Source: Rhizobium skierniewicense (lineage in GTDB: Bacteria > Pseudomonadota > Alphaproteobacteria > Rhizobiales > Rhizobiaceae). From it: a stretch of DNA of 64,000 nucleotides. The position numbers were made by a program, and so were the translations under genes. The stretch lies in the NCBI RefSeq assembly GCF_014196515.1, contig NZ_JACIDV010000007.1, positions 1 through 64,000 of the forward strand. Direction: 5' to 3'. The number at the start of each line of letters is the position of its first letter. Positions within the stretch are counted from its first letter, which is position 1. The notes below the pieces were generated by a model. That model was given only the letters and a program-made list of their open reading frames with translations, made no database searches and was not told the origin of the DNA. This document shows, piece by piece, positions 36,535-45,675 of this stretch.

Positions 36535-38118
36535 ATGCCCGAAACACTCGCCGAGGCGGTTTCCCGCCGCCGCACCTTCGCTATCATCGCGCACCCGGAC
36601 GCCGGTAAGACGACGCTGACCGAAAAGCTGTTGCTGTTCGGCGGCGCCATTCAGCTGGCCGGTGAAGTGAAGGCGAAGAAGGATCGCATCCAGACGCGGT
36701 CCGACTGGATGAAAATCGAGCGCGAGCGCGGCATCTCGGTCGTGACCTCGGTGATGACCTTCGAATATGACGACAAGGTCTACAATATTCTCGACACGCC
36801 GGGCCATGAAGACTTTGCCGACGATACCTACCGCACGCTGACGGCGGTGGATGCCGCCATCATGGTCATCGATGCCGCCAAGGGTATCGAGCCGCGCACC
36901 CTGAAGCTGTTCGAAGTCTGCCGCATGCGCGACATTCCGATCATCACCTTCGTCAACAAGATGGACCGCGAAAGCCGAGACATCTTCGAAATTCTCGACG
37001 AGATCGAGGAAAAGCTGGCGTTGGACACGGCACCGATCACCTGGCCGATCGGTCGTTCCAAGAGCTTCTGCGGTTCCTATTATCTGGCCAGCAACAAGGT
37101 TCGCGGTTCCGACACGGAAGTCGAGGCAACGCAGGTGAATGGCCCGCAGGACGTGGCCAGCCGGTTGCCGGAAAACGAGCGCGGGGCCTTTATCGAGGAA
37201 ACGCAGCTGGCGCTGGAGGCGTGCCGTCCTTTTGACCGCGAGGCCTTTCTGGAGGGACATCTGACGCCGGTCTTCTTCGGCTCCGCGCTGCGCAATTTTG
37301 GTGTGCGAGACCTGATCAACGCTCTCGGCGACATTGCGCCGCCACCGCGCGACCAGGTGGCCGATACGAGAACGGTTCACGCGGCCGAAGAAAAAATGAC
37401 GGCCTTCGTGTTCAAGATTCAGGCCAATATGGACCCCAACCACCGCGACCGCATTGCCTTTGCGCGCATCTGCTCCGGTAAGCTGGAGCGTGGCATGAAG
37501 GCGCGGCTGGCGCGTACCGGCAAGCAGATGGGCCTGACGGCACCGCAGTTCTTCTTCGCGTCGCAGCGACACATTGCCGATACGGCATTCGCGGGCGATG
37601 TGGTGGGCATTCCCAACCACGGCACGTTGCGCATCGGCGACACGCTGACCGAGGGGGAAAACCTGGTGTTTCAGGGTGTACCGAACTTCTCGCCCGAGAT
37701 TCTGCGCCGCGTGCGGCTGGAAGATGCGATGAAGGCGAAGAAGCTGAAAGAAGCGCTTCACCAGATGGCCGAAGAGGGCGTCGTACAGCTGTTTTCTCCC
37801 GAAGACGGATCGCCCGCCATCGTCGGCGTTGTCGGTGCCTTGCAGCTGGATGTTCTGAAGGAACGGCTGATGGGCGAGTACGGCCTGCCGGTTTCGTTTG
37901 AAATGTCGCGTTTCTCGATCTGCCGCTGGATTTCCTCGGATCAGGCTTCGGATATGGAGAAATTCCTGACCGTCAAGCGCGGCGATATTGCCCGCGATCT
38001 GGACGGTGACCCGGTGTTTCTGGCGCAGGATGCGTTTTCGCTGCGCTATGAAGCGGAACGCTATCCGGCTATCAAGATGGCTGCGATCAAGGAGTATCAC
38101 GTCGCCAAGGCGGCGTGA
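36535..38118 (+). CDS. prfC: Peptide chain release factor 3
   Basis: This 527-residue GTPase recycles release factors RF1/RF2 after peptide release. The G1 motif is IIAHPDAGKTTLTEKLL near residue 18, G2 is ERERGISVVTSVM, G3 DTPGHEDFADDTYR, and G4 FVNKMDRE. The C-terminal domains match RF3 rather than EF-G in length and in the FCGSYYLASNKVR region. Start at 36535 is preferred, with AGGA upstream; the longer reading to 36229 is the shadow of dut. It converges with gshB across a palindrome. Confidence 0.94.
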   Translation: MPETLAEAVSRRRTFAIIAHPDAGKTTLTEKLLLFGGAIQLAGEVKAKKDRIQTRSDWMKIERERGISVVTSVMTFEYDDKVYNILDTPGHEDFADDTYRTLTAVDAAIMVIDAAKGIEPRTLKLFEVCRMRDIPIITFVNKMDRESRDIFEILDEIEEKLALDTAPITWPIGRSKSFCGSYYLASNKVRGSDTEVEATQVNGPQDVASRLPENERGAFIEETQLALEACRPFDREAFLEGHLTPVFFGSALRNFGVRDLINALGDIAPPPRDQVADTRTVHAAEEKMTAFVFKIQANMDPNHRDRIAFARICSGKLERGMKARLARTGKQMGLTAPQFFFASQRHIADTAFAGDVVGIPNHGTLRIGDTLTEGENLVFQGVPNFSPEILRRVRLEDAMKAKKLKEALHQMAEEGVVQLFSPEDGSPAIVGVVGALQLDVLKERLMGEYGLPVSFEMSRFSICRWISSDQASDMEKFLTVKRGDIARDLDGDPVFLAQDAFSLRYEAERYPAIKMAAIKEYHVAKAA

Positions 38119-38128
38119 GTTGTAAGAC

Positions 38129-38155
38129 GTGGCGAAAACCTCAGGTTTTCGCCAC
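38129..38155. terminator. 27-bp palindrome between convergent prfC and gshB
   Basis: The sequence is an almost perfect palindrome with 13-bp arms (GTGGCGAAAACCT / AGGTTTTCGCCAC) around one C. The transcripts of both genes would form a strong hairpin 11 bases after each stop. There is no long T-run outside the stem, so termination may depend on the AAAA/TTTT inside it. Confidence 0.6.
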
Positions 38156-38165
38156 TCCAAACGGC

Positions 38166-39122
38166 TCAGCCCTGCGCGTCGCGCTTGCGCTCGATCGCGT
38201 CCCACAAGAGGCTGGCGACATCGGCACCGCCGAATTTCTTGACTTCGCGGATGCCGGTGGGTGACGTGACGTTGATTTCCGTCATGTAATCGCCGATGAC
38301 ATCGATGCCGACGAAGAGGAAGCCGCGCTCCCGCAATGCGGGGCCGATACGCTGGCAGATTTGCTTTTCGCGGGCCGTGAGCTCTGTCGGTTCAGGACGG
38401 CCACCGGCGTGCATGTTGGAGCGGGCATCGTTTTCCGCAGGCACGCGGTTGATGGCGCCAACCGGCTCGCCATCAACCAGAAGGATCCGCTTGTCGCCCT
38501 TGCGGACATCCGGCAGATATTGCTGGGCGATATAGGGTTCGCGGAACATCTGGCCGAACATTTCCAGCAGCGAGGAAAAATTGCGATCATCGCGGGTGGA
38601 GTGGAAGACGCCTGCGCCGCCATTGCCGTAAAGGGGTTTGAGGATGATGTCGCCCATCTCTTCGCGGAACCGGGCAATCTCGCTCACGTCCTTGGTGATG
38701 AGCGTGGTGGGCATGAGGTCGGCGAATTCGGTGACGAAGATCTTTTCCGGCGAATTGCGCACCCATGCCGGATCATTCACCACAAGCGTCTTGGGGTGGA
38801 TGCGCTCCAGCAAATGCGTGGAGGTGATGTAGGCCATGTCGAAGGGTGGATCCTGGCGCAGATGGATAACATCCATGGTGGCGAGATCAACACGCTCCGG
38901 TTCAGACAAAGAGAAGTGATCGCCCTTGATATCGCGCAACTGCATCTGTTCGACGGTGGCGTAGATCTTGCCATCTCGCATCGACAGACGATCCGGTGTG
39001 TAATGGAACAGGCGGTAACCGCGGGCCTGCGCCTCAAGGCTGATCGCGAAGGTGCTGTCGCCTGCGATGTTGATGCCGGAGACATGATCCATCTGGATCG
39101 CGACGTTCTTGATTTTGGCCAT
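38166..39122 (-). CDS. gshB: Glutathione synthetase
   Basis: This 318-residue ATP-grasp enzyme joins gamma-glutamylcysteine and glycine. It has the ATP-binding stretch [16 protein letters not shown] near residue 145-160, the [24 protein letters not shown] block, the glycine-rich loop [16 protein letters not shown] and the metal site [24 protein letters not shown] 39122 has AAGGAAA upstream; the longer TTG reading is unlikely. Complete and normal in length. Confidence 0.95.
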   Translation of the reverse strand: MAKIKNVAIQMDHVSGINIAGDSTFAISLEAQARGYRLFHYTPDRLSMRDGKIYATVEQMQLRDIKGDHFSLSEPERVDLATMDVIHLRQDPPFDMAYITSTHLLERIHPKTLVVNDPAWVRNSPEKIFVTEFADLMPTTLITKDVSEIARFREEMGDIILKPLYGNGGAGVFHSTRDDRNFSSLLEMFGQMFREPYIAQQYLPDVRKGDKRILLVDGEPVGAINRVPAENDARSNMHAGGRPEPTELTAREKQICQRIGPALRERGFLFVGIDVIGDYMTEINVTSPTGIREVKKFGGADVASLLWDAIERKRDAQG

Positions 39123-39225
39123 GCGCAATTTCCTTTTGAAAGCCCGAAATGTGTAGGGCAGGCAAGCTTCAAAGGCAACTGCTACGGAGTGGCGTATCTA
39201 TGAGTTTTATTGACGGTTTCGGGGC

Positions 39226-39732
39226 TTACAGCGAGGGCGTTTTGGCCGGCAACAGCTTGTTCTTCAAGCGATAGGCAAAGGCGATCGGCGCCGGGAAAGG
39301 GCGGCGCAGGAAGGCGACCTTGCGCACATAGGTATCCACACGCCATGTGGCCCAGGTGCCGGCCTTGAAATAGGCAACGTCGCCCGTTCGGAGCATATGA
39401 ATGGTGCCATCTTCCGCAGTCACATGGACGTCGCCCTCGACGATATGGACCGTTTCGTCCCAGGCGAAGAACCAGCGGAACGTGCCAGCCGTGCAATCCC
39501 ACAGAGCGGTATAGGCGGCGCGATCTGCACTTCTGGAATGGTCTGCCATGCGGGCTACGGGTTCGCCTGCGAGGATCCAGTCCGGGTTGATGGGGGCGGG
39601 TTGCATGATCAGGCCGCTGGAAGCAGCCGATACAACGGTTTGCGTCCGCCCGACACTCCTGGCGCGCGGCATCAGCGGCACGGCGCGGGCCGCCATTGCA
39701 GCCACACTTGCGATCATGACATGAAAAACCAT
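39226..39732 (-). CDS. Cupin domain protein with N-terminal hydrophobic segment
   Basis: A single cupin of the cupin_3 (DUF861) type occupies residues about 60-150: FRWFFAWDETVHIVEGDVHV, MLRTGDVAYFKAGTWATWRV. The metal-ligand pattern of typical cupins is reduced, as is normal for this group. The N-terminus (MVFHVMIASVAAMAARAVPL) is hydrophobic and may be a membrane anchor. Function is unknown. ATG 39732 is chosen over 39807, which would add 25 residues without support. It lies 105 bases from a MITE-like element. Confidence 0.72.
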   Translation of the reverse strand: MVFHVMIASVAAMAARAVPLMPRARSVGRTQTVVSAASSGLIMQPAPINPDWILAGEPVARMADHSRSADRAAYTALWDCTAGTFRWFFAWDETVHIVEGDVHVTAEDGTIHMLRTGDVAYFKAGTWATWRVDTYVRKVAFLRRPFPAPIAFAYRLKNKLLPAKTPSL

Positions 39733-39837
39733 ATTGCGTCCCCAACCTTGCAATGGAAACGCCCTAGCACAGATCGAGTAAGAATGCTCTTCCTTAAATT
39801 GAGACAAGTTTAACGACGTGCATTTCCAGCCGACTTT

Positions 39838-40110
39838 TAGAGCGTTTCCTTGTTAAATGGAAACAGTTCTGTTGGTTCAAACGGGATCGACTGCTTGTCC
39901 GGATGGCGCGTGGCGTAGCCTTAGCATACGGCCAAGCCGTCCGGGCAGGCAGATGGCCCGTTTCAACCAACCCGGAGGGCCGGGCATATTTCCGCCGGGA
40001 CAAAGGCGATCGGCTCGACCGTACCTCAGGGTATGCCCTTCGCCAATCGCCTTTGTCCTGACGAAAATCTGCTCCGGCAGAACGTTTCCATTTAACAAGG
40101 AAACGCTCTA
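39838..40110. mobile_element. MITE-like palindromic element abutting ugpC
   Basis: A 273-bp element is bounded by terminal inverted repeats: left 39838-39871 and right 40078-40110, identical except for one extra A. Each begins TAGAGCGTTTCC and itself contains the dyad GTTTCC-N9-GGAAAC. Inside are two further fold-backs: GTTGGTT-N-AAACGGG (39871-39885) against its complement at 39958-39972, and a perfect 13-bp pair GGACAAAGGCGAT (39998-40010) / ATCGCCTTTGTCC (40046-40058). There is no coding capacity. TA at both ends suits a TA target duplication, as in IS630/mariner-type MITEs. The right end supplies the TAG stop of ugpC. Confidence 0.8.
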
Positions 40111-41214
40111 ATGGGCCGCGACACGCTGCTCCGCTGGCTGACGCGGCATGACATCGGCGCTGGTCGTGATGCGCTTGCCGGTGTCATTGTGGAAGAAATG
40201 CAGCTTTTCGCGCGCAATCGCCAGCAACATCTCCTGCGGCATCTCGGTTTCGGCAGCGCAGGCCACGGTCAGAACCTGATCGCCCACCAGACCATGGAGG
40301 AGACGCTGCGAGCCGAGCTCCTCGATATAATCCACGCGGAAAGGGATGCCCTGTTCACCGGCGCGGGCAATCCGCAGGTCTTCTGCGCGCATGCCGACCG
40401 TGACAGGGCCGGAGGCCGGGGCATAACCATTGAGCGAGAGCGTGGCGGGGCCGATGGCGAGCCTGTCGCCGTGCAGTTCGCCTGCCAGGAGGTTCATGGC
40501 GGGCGAGCCGATGAAGCTGGCGACGAAGGTGGAGGCTGGCTTGTGGTAGACCTCCAGCGGCGCGCCGATCTGTTCGATACGACCGGCATTCAGCACCACC
40601 AGACGATCTGCCAGCGTCATGGCCTCCAGCTGGTCGTGGGTGACGTAGATGGAGGTGGTGCCAAGACGGCGTTGCAGGCGCTTGATCTCGCCGCGCATGG
40701 AAACGCGCAGCTTGGCATCGAGGTTCGACAGCGGCTCATCGAACAGGAAAGCGGCGGGCTTGCGCACGATGGCGCGACCCATGGCGACACGCTGGCGCTG
40801 ACCGCCCGACAAAGCCCGCGGTTTGCGATCCAGATAGGGCTGAAGCTCCAGCATGCGGGCGGCTTCCGCCACGCGCGCATCGATCTCGTCCCTAGGCGTC
40901 TTGCGGTTTTTCAGGCCGTATTCCAGGTTCTGGCGAACCGACATATGCGGATAAAGCGCGTAGTTCTGGAAGACCATGGCGATGTCGCGGTCGGCGGGCT
41001 CCACGTCATTGACGACGCGGTTGCCGATGCTGACCTTGCCTTGAGATATCTCCTCAAGACCGGCAACCATGCGCAACAGCGTGGACTTGCCGCAACCCGA
41101 CGGGCCGACGAGGACGATGAATTCCCCGTCCTTGATGGAGATATCCACATCGTGAACGGCGCGTATGCCGTTGGAGTAATCCTTGCAGACCTGACTGATT
41201 TCGATTTCGGCCAT
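40108..41214 (-). CDS. ugpC: sn-Glycerol-3-phosphate ABC transporter ATP-binding protein
   Basis: This 368-residue ABC ATPase energises glycerol-3-phosphate import. Walker A is [16 protein letters not shown] near residue 40, the signature [15 protein letters not shown] near 135, Walker [16 protein letters not shown] near 155, and a C-terminal OB/TOBE domain follows ([18 protein letters not shown]). It ends the ugpB-A-E-C operon. The TAG stop lies in the terminal repeat of a MITE-like element, so the last residues (AEQRVAAH) may differ from relatives. The start at 41214 is canonical ([13 protein letters not shown]). Confidence 0.93.
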   Translation of the reverse strand: MAEIEISQVCKDYSNGIRAVHDVDISIKDGEFIVLVGPSGCGKSTLLRMVAGLEEISQGKVSIGNRVVNDVEPADRDIAMVFQNYALYPHMSVRQNLEYGLKNRKTPRDEIDARVAEAARMLELQPYLDRKPRALSGGQRQRVAMGRAIVRKPAAFLFDEPLSNLDAKLRVSMRGEIKRLQRRLGTTSIYVTHDQLEAMTLADRLVVLNAGRIEQIGAPLEVYHKPASTFVASFIGSPAMNLLAGELHGDRLAIGPATLSLNGYAPASGPVTVGMRAEDLRIARAGEQGIPFRVDYIEELGSQRLLHGLVGDQVLTVACAAETEMPQEMLLAIAREKLHFFHNDTGKRITTSADVMPRQPAEQRVAAH

Positions 41215-41225
41215 TGTGGTTGTCC

Positions 41226-42068
41226 TTACTTATCGCTTTCGGTGAGGCCCTTGATGAACCAGCTCTGGAAGATGACGACGATCAACACAGGTGGCAGCAT
41301 GGCCAGAACGGCGAGCGCGAACGCTTCGTTGTAATCGGGAATTTGCGAGCCGACCCAGACCTGAAGGATCTGTTTGATGCCGCGCATGATGGTGAAGAAG
41401 CTCTCATCACTAGTCATCAGCATGGGCCAGAGATACTGGTTCCAGCCATAGACGAACATGATGATGAAGATGGCCGCCATCATGGTGCGCGACAGAGGCA
41501 GCAGGATATCGATGAAGAACTTGACCGGCCCTGCCCCATCGATACGGGCAGCTTCCAACAGTTCATCCGGCACGGATTTGAAAAACTGCCGGAAATAGAA
41601 GGTGCCGGTGGCCGATGCCAGAAGTGGTACAATGAGGCCGGTATAGGAGTTCAACAGTCCCAGTTTGCTCATGACCTCATAGGACGGCATGATGCGGACT
41701 TCCAGCGGCAGAAGCAGGGTGGTGAAGATGACCCAGAAGGCAAGCGTGGCGAAGCGGAAGCGGAAATAGACGATGGCGTAAGCCGCCAGCATCGACAGCA
41801 CGATCTTGCCGACAGCAAAGCCGATGCCGAGGATCAGCGAGTTGATGACCATGTTGAGGCCGGTGATCTGACCCGTAAAGCCACCCTTCTGGGTCAAGAC
41901 CTTCTCATAGGTGCCGACGAAATTGTCTCCCGGCAGAAGCGTCAGGCCATTCATATGGATCTGCGCTGCCGTATGCGTCGACGTCATGAAGGCGACCACC
42001 ACAGGCATGATGAGAAACAGCGAACCGATGATGAGGATCAGGTGATCGAGGGGCTTTGTCTTGTACAT
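41226..42068 (-). CDS. ugpE: sn-Glycerol-3-phosphate ABC transporter permease UgpE
   Basis: This 280-residue inner-membrane permease has six TM segments and the EAA loop [25 protein letters not shown] near residue 190. It pairs with UgpA. Order, orientation and a 12-base gap to both neighbours indicate one transcript. N-terminal [21 protein letters not shown] is typical of UgpE/MalG-class proteins. Confidence 0.93.
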   Translation of the reverse strand: MYKTKPLDHLILIIGSLFLIMPVVVAFMTSTHTAAQIHMNGLTLLPGDNFVGTYEKVLTQKGGFTGQITGLNMVINSLILGIGFAVGKIVLSMLAAYAIVYFRFRFATLAFWVIFTTLLLPLEVRIMPSYEVMSKLGLLNSYTGLIVPLLASATGTFYFRQFFKSVPDELLEAARIDGAGPVKFFIDILLPLSRTMMAAIFIIMFVYGWNQYLWPMLMTSDESFFTIMRGIKQILQVWVGSQIPDYNEAFALAVLAMLPPVLIVVIFQSWFIKGLTESDK

Positions 42069-42080
42069 GGTGAAAATCCC

Positions 42081-43052
42081 TCAACCGTAATGGATGCGTT
42101 TTTCGAGGAAACGGAACTGGATGACCGTCAGCACGAAGACGACGATCATCAAAATGACCGATTGAGCCGATGAGCCGCCAATGTCATTGCCGCGGAAGCC
42201 ATCCACATAGACCTTGTAGACAAGGGTAATCGGGTTGTTGGCCGCCTTGTCCTTCACCATCACGTCGATGACGCCGAAAGTATCGAACAGTGCATAGGTG
42301 ATGTTGATGATGAGCAGGAAGAAAGCGGTGGGCGCCAGAAGCGGCATGATGACCGTCCAGAACCGGCGAAGGCCGGAGCGGCAATCGATGAAGGCGGCTT
42401 CGCGCACCGACACCGGCACGCTTTGCAGGCCCGACAGGAAGAAGATGAAATTATAGGGGATCTGTTTCCAGACGGACACGAAAATCATGGCGAAGGCGGT
42501 ATCGAAATAGGTGACACCGACCTGCATGTGCCAGCCGAAGAAGGCGGCCATCTTGACGAAAGGGCCGATGTGCTGGTCAAAAAACATCATGCCGATGAGG
42601 CCCGCAACCGGCGGAGCGATGGCATAGACCGAAATCAGCAGCGTCTTGTAAGCCGAAGCGCCGCGAATGATCGCGTCCGCCTTCACCGCCAGCAAAAGGC
42701 CGAGCGCCAGTGAAAAGACGGTAACGAGAACAGTGAAAATCACCGTGAACTTGGCGATGTTGAGATATTCGGCGCTGAATAGCGCATCGGAATAATTGGC
42801 CATGCCGACGAAGGTGGAGCCGAAGCCGAAGGGGTCTTCGATATAGAATGACGACTGAACGGCCTGTACGGACGGCCAATAGAAGAAGACGAAAATGACG
42901 ATGAGTTGTGGCGCGATCAACAGATAAGGCAGCGCGGACGACGAAAACTGCACCCGTTTGGCGGGCTGCGCCATCTCGACAGGCTTCTTGGCCTTGGCGG
43001 CGACGCCGGGAATGGGCCGGACGAGACCCGGCTGGGACGAAGTATAGGCCAC
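42081..43052 (-). CDS. ugpA: sn-Glycerol-3-phosphate ABC transporter permease UgpA
   Basis: This permease (323 residues if GTG 43052 is used) has six TM segments and the EAA loop VSVREAAFIDCRSGLRRFWTVIMPLL. The UgpA hallmark N-terminus, LPYLLIAPQLIVIFVFFYWPS, begins near residue 42. An ATG at 42974 would give 297 residues, the usual UgpA length, but the GTG has an AAAGG site at 11 bases. The start is therefore undecided. A 252-base gap with a 28-bp inverted repeat separates it from ugpB. Confidence 0.88.
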   Translation of the reverse strand: MAYTSSQPGLVRPIPGVAAKAKKPVEMAQPAKRVQFSSSALPYLLIAPQLIVIFVFFYWPSVQAVQSSFYIEDPFGFGSTFVGMANYSDALFSAEYLNIAKFTVIFTVLVTVFSLALGLLLAVKADAIIRGASAYKTLLISVYAIAPPVAGLIGMMFFDQHIGPFVKMAAFFGWHMQVGVTYFDTAFAMIFVSVWKQIPYNFIFFLSGLQSVPVSVREAAFIDCRSGLRRFWTVIMPLLAPTAFFLLIINITYALFDTFGVIDVMVKDKAANNPITLVYKVYVDGFRGNDIGGSSAQSVILMIVVFVLTVIQFRFLEKRIHYG

Positions 43053-43138
43053 GCGCGCGAACCTTTGTGTGTTGTGGGCGTCTCTTCATGTCTGAAGCGA
43101 GGCCGGGATCATGGACAGGTCTTACCCACTTGCTCGAC

Positions 43139-43220
43139 GTCATCCTCGGGCTTGTCCCGAGGATCTGACCACGTTCAATGTTGTGGTTCGTTAGATCCTC
43201 GGGACAAGCCCGAGGATGAC
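43139..43220. repeat. 28-bp inverted repeat between ugpB and ugpA
   Basis: The left arm 43139-43166 and right arm 43193-43220 are perfectly complementary over 28 bp, with 26 bases between them. Each arm is itself palindromic (CCTCGGG-CTTGT-CCCGAGG). This repeat type is dispersed in many alphaproteobacterial genomes. In the ugp mRNA it would form a very stable hairpin 3' of ugpB, like the REP elements that protect upstream mRNA in other ABC operons. Confidence 0.85.
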
Positions 43221-43304
43221 AAAAGAGAAACTGGCTAGCCTTCAGACAACCAACGGACCTCCCTCATTCTGAAGGGAGGCCCATTTCTTATGGCTTCAGT
43301 TCAA

Positions 43305-44603
43305 TCAACCGGCAGTCTTGGCAAAACGGGCCAGAAGCTCGTTGCCTTCCTTTTCGATGATCTCCATGGCTTGCTTCGGCTCGACTTCACCGGAGAAGAT
43401 GCGGCCATATTCGCGTTCCATGATGGCGCGGATCTGTGGGTAGAAGCCGAGGCGGTAGCCCTTGGACCATTCACCACCTGGAAGAGACAGCTGCTTGATG
43501 CCGACTTCGGCAACGGGCTGCTTCTCGTAGAAGCCTTCCTTCTTGGCAAGCTCATAGGCCGCCTGGGTGATGGCGACGTAACCGGTTGCCTCGTGGTAGA
43601 ACTTCTGGATTTCGGGCGATGTCAGGAACTGGAAAAAGTCAGCCACGCACTTGTTTTCGGCGTCCGACTTGCCGGACATGGCAAACAGGGCAGCACCACC
43701 GATGAAAGAGTTGGTGCCAGCGCCCTTGATGGAGCCCCAATAGGGCAGGAAGGTTGCGGAGAACGGCATCTGTGCCGTCTTCTGCAGGCCGCCGAAGGAG
43801 CCGGAAGACCCGATCCACAGCGCGACCTTGTTTTCTTCGAACGGCTTCTGGTTATCGTTCCAGCCAGCGCCGTAATAGGCGAAATAGCCCTGATCCTTCC
43901 AGGCCTTCAGCTTGTCGAACATCATGACGAGGTTGGGATCGGTGACCTTCAGCTTAGTGTCGACAACGCTGTCGTAACCATTGTTGTTTGTGGCGAACTG
44001 AAGGTTGTTACGCGAGAAGAAGTTCTCGGTGAATTCCCAGGTCAGTTGCGTCTGAACGAGGGGAATGAAACCGGCTTCCTTCAGTTTCGGCGCTGCGGCC
44101 TCGAACTCTTCCCAGGTCTTGGGGGCTTCGACACCGGCCTTCTTCAAGGCTTCGGTGTTGTAGTACATGATCGGCGCAGACGAGTTGAACGGCATGCCGA
44201 CGAACTTGCCATCGGCAGCGGCGTAGAAGTTCCGCACGCCGGGAATGAAGGCTTCGCGATCGAATTTGTAACCGGCCTTGTTGATGATGTCTTCGGCCGG
44301 AATGATCGCGCCCTTGGCATTGATGATGGTGGCGGCACCGGCATCGAAGACCTGAAGGATGTTCGGCTGTTCGCCTGAACGGAAGGCCGCGATGCCGCTG
44401 GCGAGCGCTTCTTCGTAAGAGCCCTTGGAAACAGGCGTCAGTGCACAATTGGTCTGCGCGGCATTGAACTTCTGCGATACTTCATTGATGACTTCGCCGT
44501 TGCGGCCACCCATGCCATGCCACCAGGTGATGTTGGTCGCCGCCATGGACGATGTCGCCGAAAACGTGATGGCCATTGCAGCCATGGAAAACTTCTTGAT
44601 CAT
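43305..44603 (-). CDS. ugpB: Glycerol-3-phosphate periplasmic binding protein
   Basis: This 432-residue solute-binding protein has a signal peptide (KKFSMAAMAITFSATSSMAA) and begins the mature part with ATNITWWHGMGGRNGEVINE, the UgpB hallmark including the ligand-contacting WWHGM. It binds sn-glycerol-3-phosphate (and possibly glycerophosphodiesters) in the periplasm. It is the first gene of ugpBAEC. Tandem Pho-box half-sites lie 54-93 bases upstream, indicating PhoB control under phosphate limitation. A hairpin (CCTCCCT/AGGGAGG, 43258-43279) follows the stop, then the 28-bp repeat. Confidence 0.94.
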   Translation of the reverse strand: MIKKFSMAAMAITFSATSSMAATNITWWHGMGGRNGEVINEVSQKFNAAQTNCALTPVSKGSYEEALASGIAAFRSGEQPNILQVFDAGAATIINAKGAIIPAEDIINKAGYKFDREAFIPGVRNFYAAADGKFVGMPFNSSAPIMYYNTEALKKAGVEAPKTWEEFEAAAPKLKEAGFIPLVQTQLTWEFTENFFSRNNLQFATNNNGYDSVVDTKLKVTDPNLVMMFDKLKAWKDQGYFAYYGAGWNDNQKPFEENKVALWIGSSGSFGGLQKTAQMPFSATFLPYWGSIKGAGTNSFIGGAALFAMSGKSDAENKCVADFFQFLTSPEIQKFYHEATGYVAITQAAYELAKKEGFYEKQPVAEVGIKQLSLPGGEWSKGYRLGFYPQIRAIMEREYGRIFSGEVEPKQAMEIIEKEGNELLARFAKTAG

Positions 44604-44656
44604 AGTTCCGATCCTCTACCGCCCTTGTTGGGTGAGGATGCGAATAGGCGCGTTCC

Positions 44657-44696
44657 ATGACGTCTCGTTTACGGTTTTATGTCGGATTTATAACAG
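44657..44696 (-). promoter_or_regulatory. Tandem Pho-box half-sites upstream of ugpB
   Basis: Four 7-base units occur at exact 11-base spacing: ATGACGT, TTTACGG, ATGTCGG and ATAACAG, with 4-base spacers. The last two form a Pho box (44679-44696) that on the minus strand reads CTGTTATAAATCCGACAT, matching 15 of 18 bases of the CTGTCAT-N4-CTGTCAT consensus. PhoB therefore probably activates the ugp operon when phosphate is low. Confidence 0.75.
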
Positions 44697-44730
44697 TACG
44701 GCACCAAGAAGTGCTCCATGACTTCACGCA

Positions 44731-45303
44731 TCAATCACGAGTTGCCGGCAACGATGCCGAAACGAGGCGGGCGGGATTTCCGACCACAGTCTGACCGGCG
44801 GCGACATCTTTCGTGACGACCGAGCCCGCGCCGATGATCGCGCCATCGAAAATGCGGATGCCGGGCAGGATGATCGCCCCGCCGCCAATCCAGACATTGT
44901 TGCCAATGGTGACGGGTTTGGCGATCTCGATGCCACGTGCGCGCTGCGCGCCATCCCTATGGTGATCGGCGCAATAGATCTGCACGCCGGGGCCGAGCAT
45001 GGAACCGTTTCCTATGGTGACGGGGCCGGAATCCAGAATGACGCATCCCGCGTTGAGATAGGTGTTTTCACCCAGCGAAATATTGAAGCCGTAGCTGCAA
45101 TGAAACGGTGCTTCGATGAAGGCGGTTTTGGAGACGGACCCAAAGAGAGAGCGCAGAAGCGGGGCCATTGCACCACGGGCATCCGGCACCATGCTGGTGT
45201 GTTGGTGGACGGCCCGGCGGGCCGCGACACGCAGGGCATCGAGTTCATCATCCAGACAGCAATACCATTCTCCCGCTGCCATTTTCTCCCGTTCGCTGCG
45301 CAT
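44731..45303 (-). CDS. Sugar O-acetyltransferase (maltose acetyltransferase/NodL-like)
   Basis: This 190-residue left-handed beta-helix acetyltransferase has an N-terminal mac domain ([17 protein letters not shown]) and hexapeptide repeats with the catalytic His in [16 protein letters not shown], then [20 protein letters not shown]. It transfers acetyl from acetyl-CoA to a sugar hydroxyl. Maltose/galactoside acetyltransferases and NodL share this form; no nod genes are present, so a general sugar substrate is likelier. GGGAGA precedes the start. It is transcribed toward ugpB's upstream region but is separated by the Pho boxes on the other side. Confidence 0.85.
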   Translation of the reverse strand: MRSEREKMAAGEWYCCLDDELDALRVAARRAVHQHTSMVPDARGAMAPLLRSLFGSVSKTAFIEAPFHCSYGFNISLGENTYLNAGCVILDSGPVTIGNGSMLGPGVQIYCADHHRDGAQRARGIEIAKPVTIGNNVWIGGGAIILPGIRIFDGAIIGAGSVVTKDVAAGQTVVGNPARLVSASLPATRD

Positions 45304-45315
45304 CCACTTGTCTCC

Positions 45316-45675
45316 CTAGAAAGCGTCGATGAAATGTTTGGGCATGCGGCGCGGCAGGACTGCAACGATATCGAAACGCAGCGATAAAGCAGCGGCGTCC
45401 TTACGACGTGACAGCCAGAGATCGGCGGCGGCGCGGATGCGGACTTGCGACGCGGAGCTGACCGCATCGATAGCGCCTGTTTCAGAGGCCCGTGCCTTGA
45501 CCTCGACGAAGGCGATCACGTCCTTCTTGCGTGCGATAATATCGATTTCACCCGATCGGGTGCGGTAACGCAGGGCGAGGATGCGATAGCCCTTCACCAG
45601 CAGATAAAGCGCTGCCCAATATTCGGCAATATGGCCGCGCCGTTCGGCCCGGCGTCTGCTTGCCTCACGCGCCAT
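45316..45675 (-). CDS. yraN: YraN/UPF0102 family endonuclease-like protein
   Basis: This 119-residue protein matches UPF0102: [22 protein letters not shown] is followed by the nuclease-like motif [21 protein letters not shown] (the E-ID-VEVK pattern of restriction-like nucleases). The start overlaps the rsmI stop by 11 bases, as in many proteobacteria where rsmI and yraN are linked. Biological function is not established. Confidence 0.92.
   Translation of the reverse strand: MAREASRRRAERRGHIAEYWAALYLLVKGYRILALRYRTRSGEIDIIARKKDVIAFVEVKARASETGAIDAVSSASQVRIRAAADLWLSRRKDAAALSLRFDIVAVLPRRMPKHFIDAF

Noticed and set aside
36502..38205. Long 567-residue reverse frame opposite prfC
   Set aside because: Antisense shadow of RF3, composed of His/Arg/Gln-rich sequence without family features.
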